Source: Owenia fusiformis
Taxonomy: Eukaryota > Annelida > Polychaeta > Sabellida > Oweniidae
Length of the DNA: 64,000 nt
Direction: 5' to 3'
Assembly: GCA_903813345.2 (NCBI GenBank)
Contig: CAIIXF020000008.1
Span: 20,322,822 to 20,386,821 of the forward strand
Shown: piece by piece, positions 11,180 through 22,388 of the stretch
How positions within the stretch are numbered: position 1 is the stretch's first letter
Layout of the letters: each line of letters begins with the position of its first letter
Program-made: the position numbers and the translations under genes
Notes under the pieces: generated by a model
The model's database searches: none
Told to the model about the DNA's origin: nothing
Seen by the model: only the letters and a program-made list of their open reading frames with translations

Positions 11180-12734
11180 TTTAACAAAATAAATCCAACT
11201 GTTCTTGAATAAATTCCAGCATCTTTTATGAAGTTTTGATTATCCATTAAAACGTCCATAACATCATGTGTACGTCGGTGAAGGCGTTATAGCGGCTACT
11301 GGAACAGATAAACATAAAATAGCAATTAGGAAGCGTGTAGATAGATAGCTAGAAATGCCCCTAATCAATACAAGCCGCTCGGCTCCTCTAGACCCACACA
11401 ACTTCACTGGCCGAACAGCTCCTTGCAATTGGCCCAATCCTGTTGAAGCATCGACCTAGAATAGGCTAAAAATACATGCTACAAAATGTTCATATATCAA
11501 TAATAACACATGCAATTGAACTAACTAGTAGATTATAAATGTATTCCTCAACTCAAAAATATATTTTCTTCAAGCACTGATCATAGATAGCCGATGATAA
11601 GAACAGTGGTTAACGTATTACAGATGCGACAAATAATGCCTTCTTAAGAGTTAGATGGGATTTTTATTGACCTACCTTAGTGGCACTATTTATCAGTCTA
11701 AATATACATCAATTTAAGAAATATAATCCATATATGGCAGAAGTGAATAGATTCTTATTTATTTAACAAATTCCTCTAACAAAACACCTTTGTCAAATCT
11801 CAGTTTATATGCGAGATTTAGTACAACATAGAGTTTTTCAACAACACATTTTATTCAAACTATAACTTATTTAAGTGTTTAAAATCTTAATAATGGCAAC
11901 TTAGTCCAATTGCATTTTCTTGATAAACCGTTTAAAATGTCCAATGCTGTGAAATATTATGTGATTAAATCGTACGTGTTGTATCTGAGGATAGAGAATG
12001 ACTTTGGGTTATGGCAATAACTTTCTCGGTTGTTCAATAGAGGCGTTTAATCACAAGTTCAATCAAACAATTGTTAGTTGTATTGACTCGCTTAGTAATC
12101 AGATCTTACGAAACTAAGAACACTTTTCAGCCATTCTGGTGGACTGCATTGACGACTTTTGTATGTTGAGATAAATTATATATGAACTGTAGGTAGAGTT
12201 GAGCCTCTAATCTGGTAATCAAACTTTCTAATTGAATGATATATCATTCAACATGACTTGTCACGAAATCCGTTCAAAAGAGTCTAGTATACCCCGCGTC
12301 CGTTCGTTTTAAAGAAATGGACATACATTGTAACATTCACAAAAATAACTTTTTGTAATTTCCGCATTATTGTAGTACGAGTATTTATAGAATAAGAATG
12401 ATTGAAATGTATAATCGTTACCTTTGTGAATGGATAGACCTATTATATATAATTTTCCCTATATATATTATATAGAATTTGTATGCACTGCTTAGCAAGT
12501 TTGGTTGATTTGGTAGGTTTAAACATTTAATGATACTTCGTGCTTTTCTATTGTCTTCATATTAAGTGATATTTGAGAGGGATTTTGAGTTATTTTACGT
12601 TGCATGATGGCTTATAAATGCTAGTAATCTACAAAATATGGATATGTCGCTCTTCGTTGTTTCTTGTTTCTCATTTGAATAATACTAATCAATGTAATCG
12701 ACGTTTGAAATCGCAACCACAAGCACATCAAATG
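11180..12734. other. Upstream region of the receptor exon
   Basis: Immediately upstream of the start codon on the minus strand is untranslated sequence with a stop in frame at 11240-11242. A weak AG acceptor candidate lies about 20 bases upstream of the ATG, so the 5' leader may be split. I see no convincing promoter or other gene. Confidence 0.4.
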
Positions 12735-13715
12735 TATCCTTTACATTAGTTCGACTTCACTTCTTAAAAGAAAGCTTCGTCTTCAGTTGGTAGTTAATAA
12801 CTATGACGTGTCGCAAAAAGGTCGCGCACGCATTGTTACACATTTTCGCTTTTTAACACCACAGAATGTGACGTTTTTTTGAGAAAAATGTACACATATG
12901 GAAATCCTTTCGTCCTCCACATTTGCCTCTATATCTCAAAATATTTAAGGCGAATAACTCTGATATCGTATATGTATTAACAATGGGATAGGAGCATCAT
13001 AAAACACGAATCAATTGATATTTTAGATGAAATAAATATACGTGTTGCTGTGCTTGAAAATAGGCGAATGGCGTAAATTAGCCCTATTTTAATGAATTTT
13101 GAAAATCTTTCGTCCTCCACTTTTCCACATACAACAGAAAACACATACTTTTGCGAACAAAATCAACTATTTATTAATAAACTAGAGTTGAAGAGCAAAA
13201 TAATCATGTATGATTTATTAAAAATTGATCTCGTATTTTTTGTTTAATGTACACCTGAAAAGTTGAAGGTAACAAAAAATGAGCAAAAAAGGTCGCTGAC
13301 AACAGATTCTATTTTTCAAACTCTATGACGTCACAATATGGGACGCTGACTAAAATTCATCCTTTGAAATAAAACTTCCATCTACCTTTATCAAGACGAA
13401 AAATAAGTATAATAGTCATATATTGTTTGAGTTATGAGCGTTTAAAGACGAAAAATAATTCAAAATGTGACGTGTCAACATGGGATATTTGCCAGATGTT
13501 TTGGTAAAAAACTATTTTTAAAAAAAGAACGCGCAAGAATCTTGAACGGAGTGTAGTTGATCTAAAAACTTCATCGAAACAGCTTTAAAATGATATATAA
13601 CTTTAATTAGAATATTATCTTATAATCCGGGAAATCAAAGTTACATTCACGCGATACCCTTAAAAAACAAATGCGCCACCTTTTTGCGACACGTCTATAC
13701 TCTGCGCCCAGGGTA
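12735..13715. mobile_element. 88-bp-family MITE split by a later insertion
   Basis: The left part (12735-12804) runs from 'tatcctttacattagttcg' through 'aaagcttcgtcttc' to 'ataactat'. The right part (13696-13715) is 'tatactctgcgcccagggta'. Joined, they match the intact copy at 6562-6649. The 891 bases between are a separate element. Confidence 0.75.
12805..13695. mobile_element. 891-bp non-autonomous DNA element
   Basis: Terminal inverted repeats GACGTGTCGCAAAAAGGT at 12805-12822 and, inverted, at 13678-13695. The flanks are TAT on both sides (12802-12804, 13696-13698), a 3-base (or TA) target duplication. The interior has no long open frame; it repeats 'cgtcctccac' and 'gacgtcaca/gacgtgtca' motifs. 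It sits inside an older MITE, so it is the younger insertion. Confidence 0.75.
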
Positions 13716-14732
13716 CGTCAAATCTGAACGTCTTGTAATAATTGAGAATCTTAACCAAGAAAAATGTGTATTATCTATTAAACAAAAGCGCTAAGTTCTA
13801 ATTGTAAAATAAGATAACTCTATTGCATTATAGGTCTGAAGGGGCTCATTTAACACTGTAAAGAATAATGGTTATTCTCACTTTCAGAGCTGATGGTCTA
13901 CCATAGGATTGTTAAAAGCAAAAAAGATCGATTTACCACTGACTCCTTCTTGTTTAACTCATTACTGAAATTATTTAGTGGAAGCGACTTAAAAATTAAG
14001 GTGGACACAACAAAATATTTCTATAATTGTTTTTTTTAATGTTGACATAATTCATTTGACCAAAAACAACATATTTACCGAGTACATATAAGTGTTACCT
14101 ATAATATAAAAGAATCTCTACAGCCGAGAGGAACATTTCTTTATTCAAAATCGATCAAGGTGGACAGGATTTAAGAAAATCAAGGTGACCACGACTTTGG
14201 TAAATCAAGGTGAATTTGAAATTAGGGGATCACGGTGGAGAATTTGGGAACAGAGTTTCCAAATCAAGCTAGATTACTCATTCTATTCTGCCTACCTTAA
14301 GAAAAGGCATATATAAGTGACACCGATCCCGCTTTTACATCCACAATCGGTTAATGGAATTTGTATTATTGAAATAACCCATGACATTTCCTTTTGTTTT
14401 AGTATTTACCTATGAATGCGATGTCTTGGTAATGGGATTGTTTGATATGTTTGTGATCAGGATATGAGGATATGAGGAAATTCCCCTTCCCCATCATGGA
14501 ATAATGAATCGATGAGTTGCTTTCTAGAAACATAGATGCTAGCAGCAAAACGGAAAGGTGTGATGATAAGAATACGTTAACCCTATAATGTGCGAGGTGA
14601 TTACTACTACTTGTACTATCCATAAATTCAAAGTTCACACCATGGCATATTGTTTCGTCGGAGTTTTATTTCCTGTCATAAGAAAAATACGATGGATCAA
14701 AATGAGTTTAAGATGTGTGTACGCCCAAAACA
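13716..14732. other. Non-coding stretch
   Basis: No gene recognised. Between 14150 and 14240 the phrase 'atcaaggtg' or 'atcacggtg' recurs at irregular spacing, perhaps a decayed repeat. Confidence 0.4.
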
Positions 14733-14848
14733 AGTTAGGTATTTCTTCATTGACTCCCGATCCCCATACAATACTTTCAAAACCAGTTTAAGTTAAGTAT
14801 TTCTTCATTGACTCCCGATCCCCATACAATACTTTCAAAACCAGTTTA
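14733..14848. repeat. 58-bp tandem duplication
   Basis: Two adjacent units (14733-14790, 14791-14848) differ at only one base seen (gttaggt versus gttaagt), so the duplication is recent. Confidence 0.9.
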
Positions 14849-15869
14849 TTGATTGGTAAAATTCAAGGTTTAATAAATAATCTCGCCATGACTTTGGATC
14901 AACTTATTCAATCTCATATTCATGAAATCTATTCAACTATCGTCCTTATGCATAGAATACCATTAGAGAACACGAAATGTGATTTGTTATGACACTAATA
15001 ATTCAAATCATTGAAATGGTTAATCAAAATTTTAGGCGGATGTCTGTTCAAGTTCAAAATGAAACACAAAATCTGCTATAATCTAGAATTTATTGTAGTA
15101 TCGTAACAGGGATACGTTGTTCAATACTGGGAACGGCATAAGAGGTGACTAAGGGGAAGAGGTTTCCCCGGCTATTAGAAATCAATCAGGTAAAATCGAT
15201 CTCATGCTATATTAGAAGATAAGGTCTATATAATTAGTCGGAACAATCAAGCTCTTTACAATGTGTTGGGTGACAAACTAACGCAAATTTGATTAATGAA
15301 CTTCCTGTGGTTGTATCGGAAAATCTGATGAAAAAAGGAAATCATCAATCGTGAAATTATGAATTTAAAGGAAGCTCAGCGCGACAGTGACTGGATTGCA
15401 AACATTTCAATCAAACTATTGTTCGTTATTTAGGTGTTCATTTTGACGTTTCACATCATAATGAATCGAAGGGGCTGATTATCAAAGGAGTTGCAACAGA
15501 AATGTTTGCAATTTCCATTTGCATGTAAATTGTGATGTTAGTAAGATTCGCGTACCAGGGGACCAATAATTCGACGCTTTTTATTCCCAAATGACGACAC
15601 AAATTTGCATCCTGTGTACGGCTAATATGTAAATCCATCAATACAAAACATATGATGTAATTTAGAAAACTGAAAGGAACTCTCCATCAATACCTGTTTT
15701 ATTGTAGTTTGAAATATAATTTGATTGCTGCTAACAAATAGTTGAAGAATAATTTAATTAACTATTTAACGTACTATACAATCAAATTCAAATGTCAAAT
15801 TTTAAAGGAAATAATGTGTAAAATGACTCAACTGGATCCAATAAGTCAACCTTTGTTACAATATGCTTT
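14849..15869. other. Non-coding stretch
   Basis: No gene recognised. If the boundary at 15876 is an LTR edge, the right part of this stretch would be that minus-strand LTR. Confidence 0.4.
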
Positions 15870-15960
15870 CGTGACATCCTCCCCCAGGACAAAATAAAGT
15901 TTGTCCTCGAATAACTCGATTTTGCATTAGGTAACCAAAGTATATGCATAATGCAGTCCT
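15870..15960 (-). mobile_element. Possible 3' end of a Ty3/gypsy element (end of pol, polypurine tract, LTR start)
   Basis: Read on the minus strand, a short frame ending in Phe-Glu-Asp-Lys-Leu-Tyr-Phe is followed by the purine run CTGGGGGAGGA and then TGTCACG at 15876-15870. That order (C-terminal pol, polypurine tract, TG-start of an LTR) is typical of gypsy elements. No second LTR or upstream pol was found, so this would be a relic. Confidence 0.35.
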
Positions 15961-16128
15961 AATTGTTTGTTGTCATGCATTATTCACCAAAAACTCTTAG
16001 TTTCAAAGCACTTTCATCTGCAAGCTGTAAAAATATTTAATGTAATCATGGCAAACTAACATGATATGTATTGCTGGTATTCGTGTTATTTGACATAGTA
16101 TTTGCTCATTTATCATGTCGCGTAACAA
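15961..16128. other. Short unassigned stretch
   Basis: Nothing recognised between the possible gypsy tail and the minisatellite. Confidence 0.4.
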
Positions 16129-17314
16129 GTATGATCCAAAATATGTACTTCTCTTTCTTGAATTTAGTTTACAGTTTCTTCTCATCAAACCAATCTGATG
16201 TTGTGTTAATATGTTCCAAAATATGTACCTCTCTTTCTTGAATTTAGTTTACAGTTTCTTCTCATGACCAAACCGATCTGATGTTGTGTTAATATGTTCC
16301 AAAATATGTACCTCTCTTTCTTGAATTTAGTATATAGTTTCTTCCCTTGACCAAATTAAACCGATCTGATGTTGTGTTAATATGTTCCAAAATATGTACC
16401 TCTCTTTCTTGAATTTAGTTTACAGTTTCTTCTCATGATGAACAAACCGATCTGATGTTGTGTTAATGTGTTCCAAAATATGTACCTCTCTTTCTTGAAT
16501 TTAGTTTACAGTTTCTTCTCATGACCAAACCGATCTGATGTTGTGTTAATATGTTCCAAAATATGTACTTCTCTTTCTTGAATTTAGTTTACAGTTTCTT
16601 CTCATGAACAAACCGATCTGATGTTGTGTTAATATGTTCTAAAATATGTACCTCCCTTTCTTGAATTTAATTTATAGTTTCTTCTCATGACCAAACCGAT
16701 CTGATGTTGTGTTAATATGTTCCAAAATATGTACTTTTCTTTCTTGAATTTAGTTTACAGTTTCTTCTCATGAACAAAGCCATCTGACGTTGTGTTAATA
16801 TGTTCCAAATTATGCACTTCTCTATCTTGAATTTAGTTTATTGTTTCTTCCTTTGACCAAACCGATCTGATGTTGTGTTAATATGTTCCAAAATATGTAC
16901 TTCTATTTTTTGAATTTAGTTTACAGTTTCTTCTCAGGACCAGACCGATCTGATGTTGTGTTAATATGTTCCAAAATATGCACTTCTCTTTCTTGAATTT
17001 AGTTTATAGTTTCTTCTCATGACCAAACCGATCTGATGTTGTGTTAATATGTTCCAAAATATGTACTTCTCTTTCTTGAATTTAGTTTATAGTTTCTTCT
17101 CATGACCAAACCGATCTGATGTTGTGTTAATATGTTCCAAAATATACACTTCTCTTTCTTGAATTTAGTTTACAGGTTCTTCTCATGACCAAACCGATCT
17201 GATGTTGTGTTAATATGTTCCAAAATATGTACCTCTCTTTCCTGAATTTAGTTTATAGTTTCTTCTCATGACCAAACCGATCTGATGTTGTGTTAATATG
17301 TTCCAAAATATGTA
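16129..17314. repeat. 83-bp minisatellite, about 14 copies
   Basis: The landmark 'atctgatgttgtgttaatatg' begins at 16193, 16276, 16364, 16450, 16533, 16616, 16699, 16782, 16865, 16948, 17031, 17114, 17197 and 17280. Spacing is exactly 83 bases except two early units of 88 and 86. Units also share 'ttcttgaatttagttta' and 'gtttcttctcatga'. The even spacing indicates recent homogenisation. Confidence 0.97.
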
Positions 17315-17986
17315 TAAAATAAATATATATATATGTAAATATGTATATGCATAAAATTCAATAAATGTAACATTTGGGTAGCGGAATCATTTTGATCGGT
17401 CGCGGGATCGATCGTTATCTGACTGGATAAAGGTAGATTAAAGGAGTATCTGTAACTCAGACAGTGTAGGTGAATGTCAATTTAAGGAAGCAAATTCCAA
17501 ACTATTGCGAGAGGTAGTTTTTGCAATGTTGCCGCTTATGATTCTTATAATAACACTCATACCATCAACCATCTTCGCACGCTCGTTAGTCATTGCGTTC
17601 AGCGACCGACGAGAGCCAAGTGAACATAGAAAGACAGTAAATGATCAGATGCCGAGCATTATATAATGCTGAAAGGCGATCGAGGAGTTCTTGTATAAAA
17701 TATTTTACTGATATAAATAAATAAAGTAATGAATAATAAAAAAAGATTATATAAAAGCTTGATGAGTCAGAGATGTATGCTTGCGTCCTTATTGTAGTGT
17801 TAGATGGTTATTTCCGCGATGACTGATCCTGTTGATTATTAAATTCAACAGTTTGCATTCCACACTGGCAAATATACCAGTGACAGATGTGATATACTGA
17901 ATATATATTAAGTCAATAACCTACAACTGCACTTAAATGACCCCAAATATTGTATGTATCATATATAATATAATATAGTTTACATG
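17315..17986. other. Non-coding stretch after the minisatellite
   Basis: Begins with a TA-rich run. At 17371-17385 'ttgggtagcggaatc' resembles a retroelement primer-binding site just after 'aataaatgtaaca', but no LTR could be delimited. No gene. Confidence 0.4.
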
Positions 17987-17988
17987 TA

Positions 17989-19071
17989 CGAGGGGTGATC
18001 CAAAAGTCTTGGACGCCCCGCTCTAACTTTGCTATTTTCTTATATAATTACACGAATCTTTCAGATAATAAAGATCAACATCTCAACAACTTTGTGTGTA
18101 AGTTTCAACAGAAACTAATATATTTTAGCTACCTTTCTAAATACTTTTTGATACCGGGTCCCTGCCACCCGGAACGGATTTAAATATAGCAAATCAAGTC
18201 ACAACTGTTATAATATGGCAAATACTTTAGGTGCAGGTGCACAACCTAACACCAGTCATGATATGAGAGAATTTCCGATTTTCAGTCTGAGTGTCATCTG
18301 CCATCATCATCATCGCATATTAAGACCTACTTTTCAACATATTTTTCACGAATTTGAACACATTTTTCATACCGCTTTACCAATGAATGAAAGACATTTA
18401 TGAAACGGCAATTGCCTATGTGATACAAATGCTACTGGAGTGCCACTCTAAACCTCATCCAATGAGTAAAAAACATTTTCTTTCAACCCTCCTTTCAACT
18501 TGGAGAAAAGGAAGAAAATCACACGGAGCCATATCTAGACTGTATCGTGCATATTGAAGCTGCTCAATGTCAATAATAGTGAAAATATATTGTAGTATTG
18601 AATTTCTTTGTTCCACTTTGATTTCTTTCATGTTCTGCATTTCAGCAGCCATCTTGGAGCAAAAATGACACCAAAATGAGGGTTGATTGTCTGATGTCAT
18701 TTTCTTAGAACTTGACATATACGGCCATTGCCATATGTGACATTATGATTTAAACACAAATAATTGGTTGCCTAGTAACAAAGGAAGTAAACTAACATGG
18801 TTGAACATTCAAAATTTAAGGAAAGATAGTGGTCAAGACTTGCAAAACAAGTCAAATAGCAGCAACATGCCACGTGCAAATACCGTTCCGGGTGGCAGGG
18901 TCACTATATTAATAACTATCGGGAAAACTACATAAAATATATCATTTCACCATGAAATTAATACACAAAGTAGTTAGGCTGTTGGTCTTTATTATTGGAA
19001 AGTTTAAAGTAATTTTATCAAAAACCAACAAAATTAGAGCAGGGCGTCCAAGACTTTTGGATCACCCCTCG
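17989..19071 (-). mobile_element. Mariner-derived element, 1083 bp, long inverted ends
   Basis: Ends start CGAGGGGTGATCCAAAAGTC and are inverted at 19052-19071. The flanks are TA on both sides (17987-17988, 19072-19073), the Tc1/mariner target duplication. The similarity of the two ends continues inward for about 190 bases, to the 18-base pair CCCTGCCACCCGGAACGG (18160-18177) and its inverse (18883-18900). The interior keeps a transposase fragment on the minus strand (18455-18718). The element is shorter than a usual autonomous mariner (about 1.3 kb) and so is an internally deleted relic. Confidence 0.9.
18455..18718 (-). pseudogene. Mariner transposase C-terminal fragment
   Basis: Residues 58-75 of this 87-codon frame contain Ser-Leu-Asp-Met-Ala-Pro-Cys-Asp-Phe, the mariner C-terminal signature that carries the third catalytic aspartate, followed by a basic stretch. 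Everything N-terminal in the frame is unlike the family, and the first two catalytic aspartates are not visible, so the gene is dead. It lies between the inverted ends of the element at 17989-19071. Confidence 0.75.
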
Positions 19072-19073
19072 TA

Positions 19074-20771
19074 TATATGTGCCAATCGTTCATTCAATAT
19101 AAAATCCCTTTCAAAATAAAAATCCTTGTGTATTCTTCTTTTCAATCTAGATAGATAATGCACATTGGGTTAGTTTGAAAGTCTAGAATATCTATAAAGG
19201 ATCAACAGAGAATGCTAAAATGCTAGCACCCTAAGTGACATCACGATGATGTCACGTACTGTAGGGGGCAAATCTTATAATAATATGCTATATGTTTTAA
19301 AACATCAACAAACTTTAAATATAACATTTCATTGTTAGAAGTGTGTGTCCTTTGTTCAGTCTTCGCAATGATGTTTTACAGATAATGTGTTTGTACTGTA
19401 TAGTGGAATATAATCTAAAAGATTACAACTTTTTATTTGAAAAAATTGAATATTTGAGAAATGAAATGATAAAAATATATTTTCAGGCTTTGCACGAGGG
19501 CTTTAAAATATACGGAAACACGATAGCATTAATTTCAAGTCTGAGAGAATTGAAAATCTGGAATAATATATGGTGTATTAGATGCCAGGGTTGACTCGTT
19601 TATGACCATTGAACCTTAAAATCTATGTTATTCATACAGCTCGTTCATCAAAATTGGACTAATAAGTCTTTGATTGTTACACCACGAAAAATTAACTGTT
19701 CCCGTTTACTCTCAAAAGTTTTGATACGGTATATCAAATGAACTATCATAAAGAGCAAAATTCTGTTTTAATAGAAAGTATAAATTTATGTTTATTTCGC
19801 TTTTAAAAAGGTACTCTACCTTACAGTTTATCAAATAGCCGTCCTCCATTGTGAGACTGATTCATACCATTGCGCCACTGGGATATTAAGACGGTATTGA
19901 TAATGAAACGCATACAAAACTATTGTATACATTAACCCATTAAACGATCTTGACTATTGGAAATTTATAACGCTCCTTCCTTGGTATTCGGGAAGTAATT
20001 TCCAAGACACTAGCTGCTTCCTGATATCCTAAATCCTCCTTAATTCAATTTGTTAAATAAATATCCTCAATCACTTAATGTAACAGTTCCCTTTCTGGCC
20101 TCAAACCGCCGTCAGTTGCAATTTACTCTGCCTGCCAAACTTTCGGAATTTATATACTACTTAGAGAGGCTGAGCTTGTGAGAATCACTCAGATATCAAA
20201 TCACTGTTTTAGTTTCCCAAGCAGCTATCGATAGAATTCTATCCATGTCAATTTGCCGATGGAGAATTAATCACCATAATGTGACTTAATTGGCACTGAG
20301 GGACACGAAAGACGACTAGAAGATAACATATATGCCCCGACTGATGCCTAAAAAGAACCAATAAGATTAACAGTCAGACTGCAGTTTTGGAAGTTTATTC
20401 CCAAGACCTTTAACAGGCTTTATATGATGTAACGTTGCAGCAGATAACTAGTTATTGATGTAGCCAAATATGATTCTCTTGCTCAAAATAAAATTCCAAA
20501 ATAACCAAAATATTTCCCACACTACCGGAATTTCTTGATAACACTGTGTTATAATTGTTTTTGTGAACACTAAAAATATAAATATTGTAACTCTTTTGAT
20601 GCAGATTACAAGTAAAAGACATTTAATGTTCCAAGACGGTGTGCAGAACATATATCTTTGCTTCTTGAACTTAAGACACCGATTTGGATGAGCTAAAAGC
20701 ATGGCCTACTTAAAATTTAGACAAAATCTGAGTTTTCAGATTGTTCCCTCGATTCCGGCTGTGGCTACCGG
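19074..20771. other. Non-coding stretch
   Basis: No gene or repeat recognised. Open frames at 19343-19594 and 20448-20702 have no motif. Confidence 0.4.
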
Positions 20772-20836
20772 TACCCTTTGCATTCGTTTGACTTCGCTTC
20801 ATCTGTAGTTTATAACTAGACTCTGCTTGCGGGATA
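20772..20836. mobile_element. 88-bp-family MITE, decayed copy
   Basis: Runs from 'taccctttgcattcg' to 'actctgcttgcgggata'. It lacks about 20 internal bases compared with 6562-6649. Confidence 0.6.
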
Positions 20837-22215
20837 GGCTGTGTCAAGGGTGAGAATACATATCATATCGTTCCTTTGAGAGACTCACTTTAATATGGAA
20901 TGCTACACTCGTTTTGATTTGACTGAAGGATATCTGACGGTTGAAGTAAGTGACAAATTGTATACGCATCGGAAATTAGAAATTTATACACTCCGACACT
21001 GACATGCTGATTTATCTCAGCGTGATGATGATACGAGACGAGCATAACCATGAAGTTCACATCCCAAAGGTAGATGTACGAGCCAAGGAACTGAACCTAA
21101 CAGCTGATCTTACGGGAGCTGATATAACATAACATTTTAACATACAATATAAATCAACGCCGTGCCAAGAAAGAATTAATCATTTCATACCTTCATTTAC
21201 GGAATAGTTCAAACACATTTACTGAATAACTACAAATCAGATGTCTAATTGCTAAATCAATCACCCTTTTTAGTAATGAAACCTAGATAAAAATTGACAC
21301 GTTAATGTATTTTGGTAATTTTTGTGTATCGCAAATGTCTGTTCTCGACGCGTACCATATGCTAATCAAGACCGGGAAAAATTAACCTTCCTCTATCGTG
21401 TATCTAGGTGTTGAAATTGATCACGACAGCCTTGAAGATACCAGGACAATAAATGATCCAATTTCTAATATAACGTATCGAGGTGAAATTAATTACAATT
21501 GGAAGGGATGGATGGTGAATACGCGATGGATTGTTTTGGCTTCGAATTGTTATAAAAACACGGTCCGCATATTCCATTATAGGTTATCCCATGGCCTGTG
21601 GGTTTCGGAAATTCAATTTGTATATGTTGTACAGGTTTTAAAAGCTGAAGTAAAACTTGACAAAAACAATAATGTTTACCCCCGTTTTCTGACGGACGTC
21701 GCCATACTAACCTATGGTTAAAGTGTCTGAGATACAATCATCTTACAATTGTAATCTTGATTATATCAAGAAGTAACATTTATGTTTCAAATGTGACGAT
21801 CTATATATTATGCATCGGAATTATATTTATTTTTTGATAGACACGATTTGATCAAATTTCATTGAAACAATTTGTTACACAATAGGGCAAAATTACAATA
21901 TCATCAATACATGATTTCCGATCAATGATGATATCTTTTATTATTATATCACTATCTAGCTAGCGACAGTATGATTGGTCAAAACCGGGTCACATGTCGT
22001 GGGATATCTGGCGATATTCAATGGCATTGCTAATCAGATAAGACAACCGTGAGATATCTAGCGATATCCCATGCTCCCGGGAATTTTCAAAGAATTTGTT
22101 TTCGTTCAGTGTAAATAATTTAGTTCAGTTTAAGTCAAAATGGCAGACGAACCGAGTAGATTCGTAAAAATATCTGAAGACTTAATGACTTAATAATATT
22201 AGGGATGTTTAGCTA
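20837..22215. other. Non-coding stretch
   Basis: No gene recognised. The frame 21398-21721 contains Tyr-Leu-Gly-Val-Glu-Ile-Asp, which recalls a reverse-transcriptase phrase, but the rest does not follow the family. The segment 21995-22080 holds two related phrases (ggatatctggcgatatt and gatatctagcgatatcc). Confidence 0.35.
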
Positions 22216-22388
22216 GACAGTGATATAATAAAACAAATATTTCACTCTATTTTCGGTGAATACCTGTAGCACTTTCACAAGGTGATATTCCACTTGCCCT
22301 TCGGGCTTCGTGGAATATCACTTGTGAAAGATGTACAGGTATTCACCTCAATAGAGTGAAATATTTGTTCAATATTCTTCTGACAGTT
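22216..22388. mobile_element. Long hairpin, about 70-base arms
   Basis: The arms (22232-22300 and 22301-22369) are near-perfect inverted copies with the tip GCCC-TTCG-GGC. Weaker pairing extends to about 22216 and 22388. Probably a small foldback transposon; a transcribed hairpin cannot be excluded. Confidence 0.75.

Noticed and set aside
16129-17314. CRISPR-like regular spacing
   Set aside because: The whole 83-base unit repeats; there are no unique spacers, and the genome is animal.
21398-21721. LINE reverse transcriptase fragment (Tyr-Leu-Gly-Val-Glu-Ile-Asp)
   Set aside because: Only one short phrase matches; the rest of the frame does not follow the family and an antisense frame overlaps it.
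22232-22369. microRNA precursor
   Set aside because: The stem is much longer than usual precursors and looks like a foldback element; no evidence of expression from sequence.
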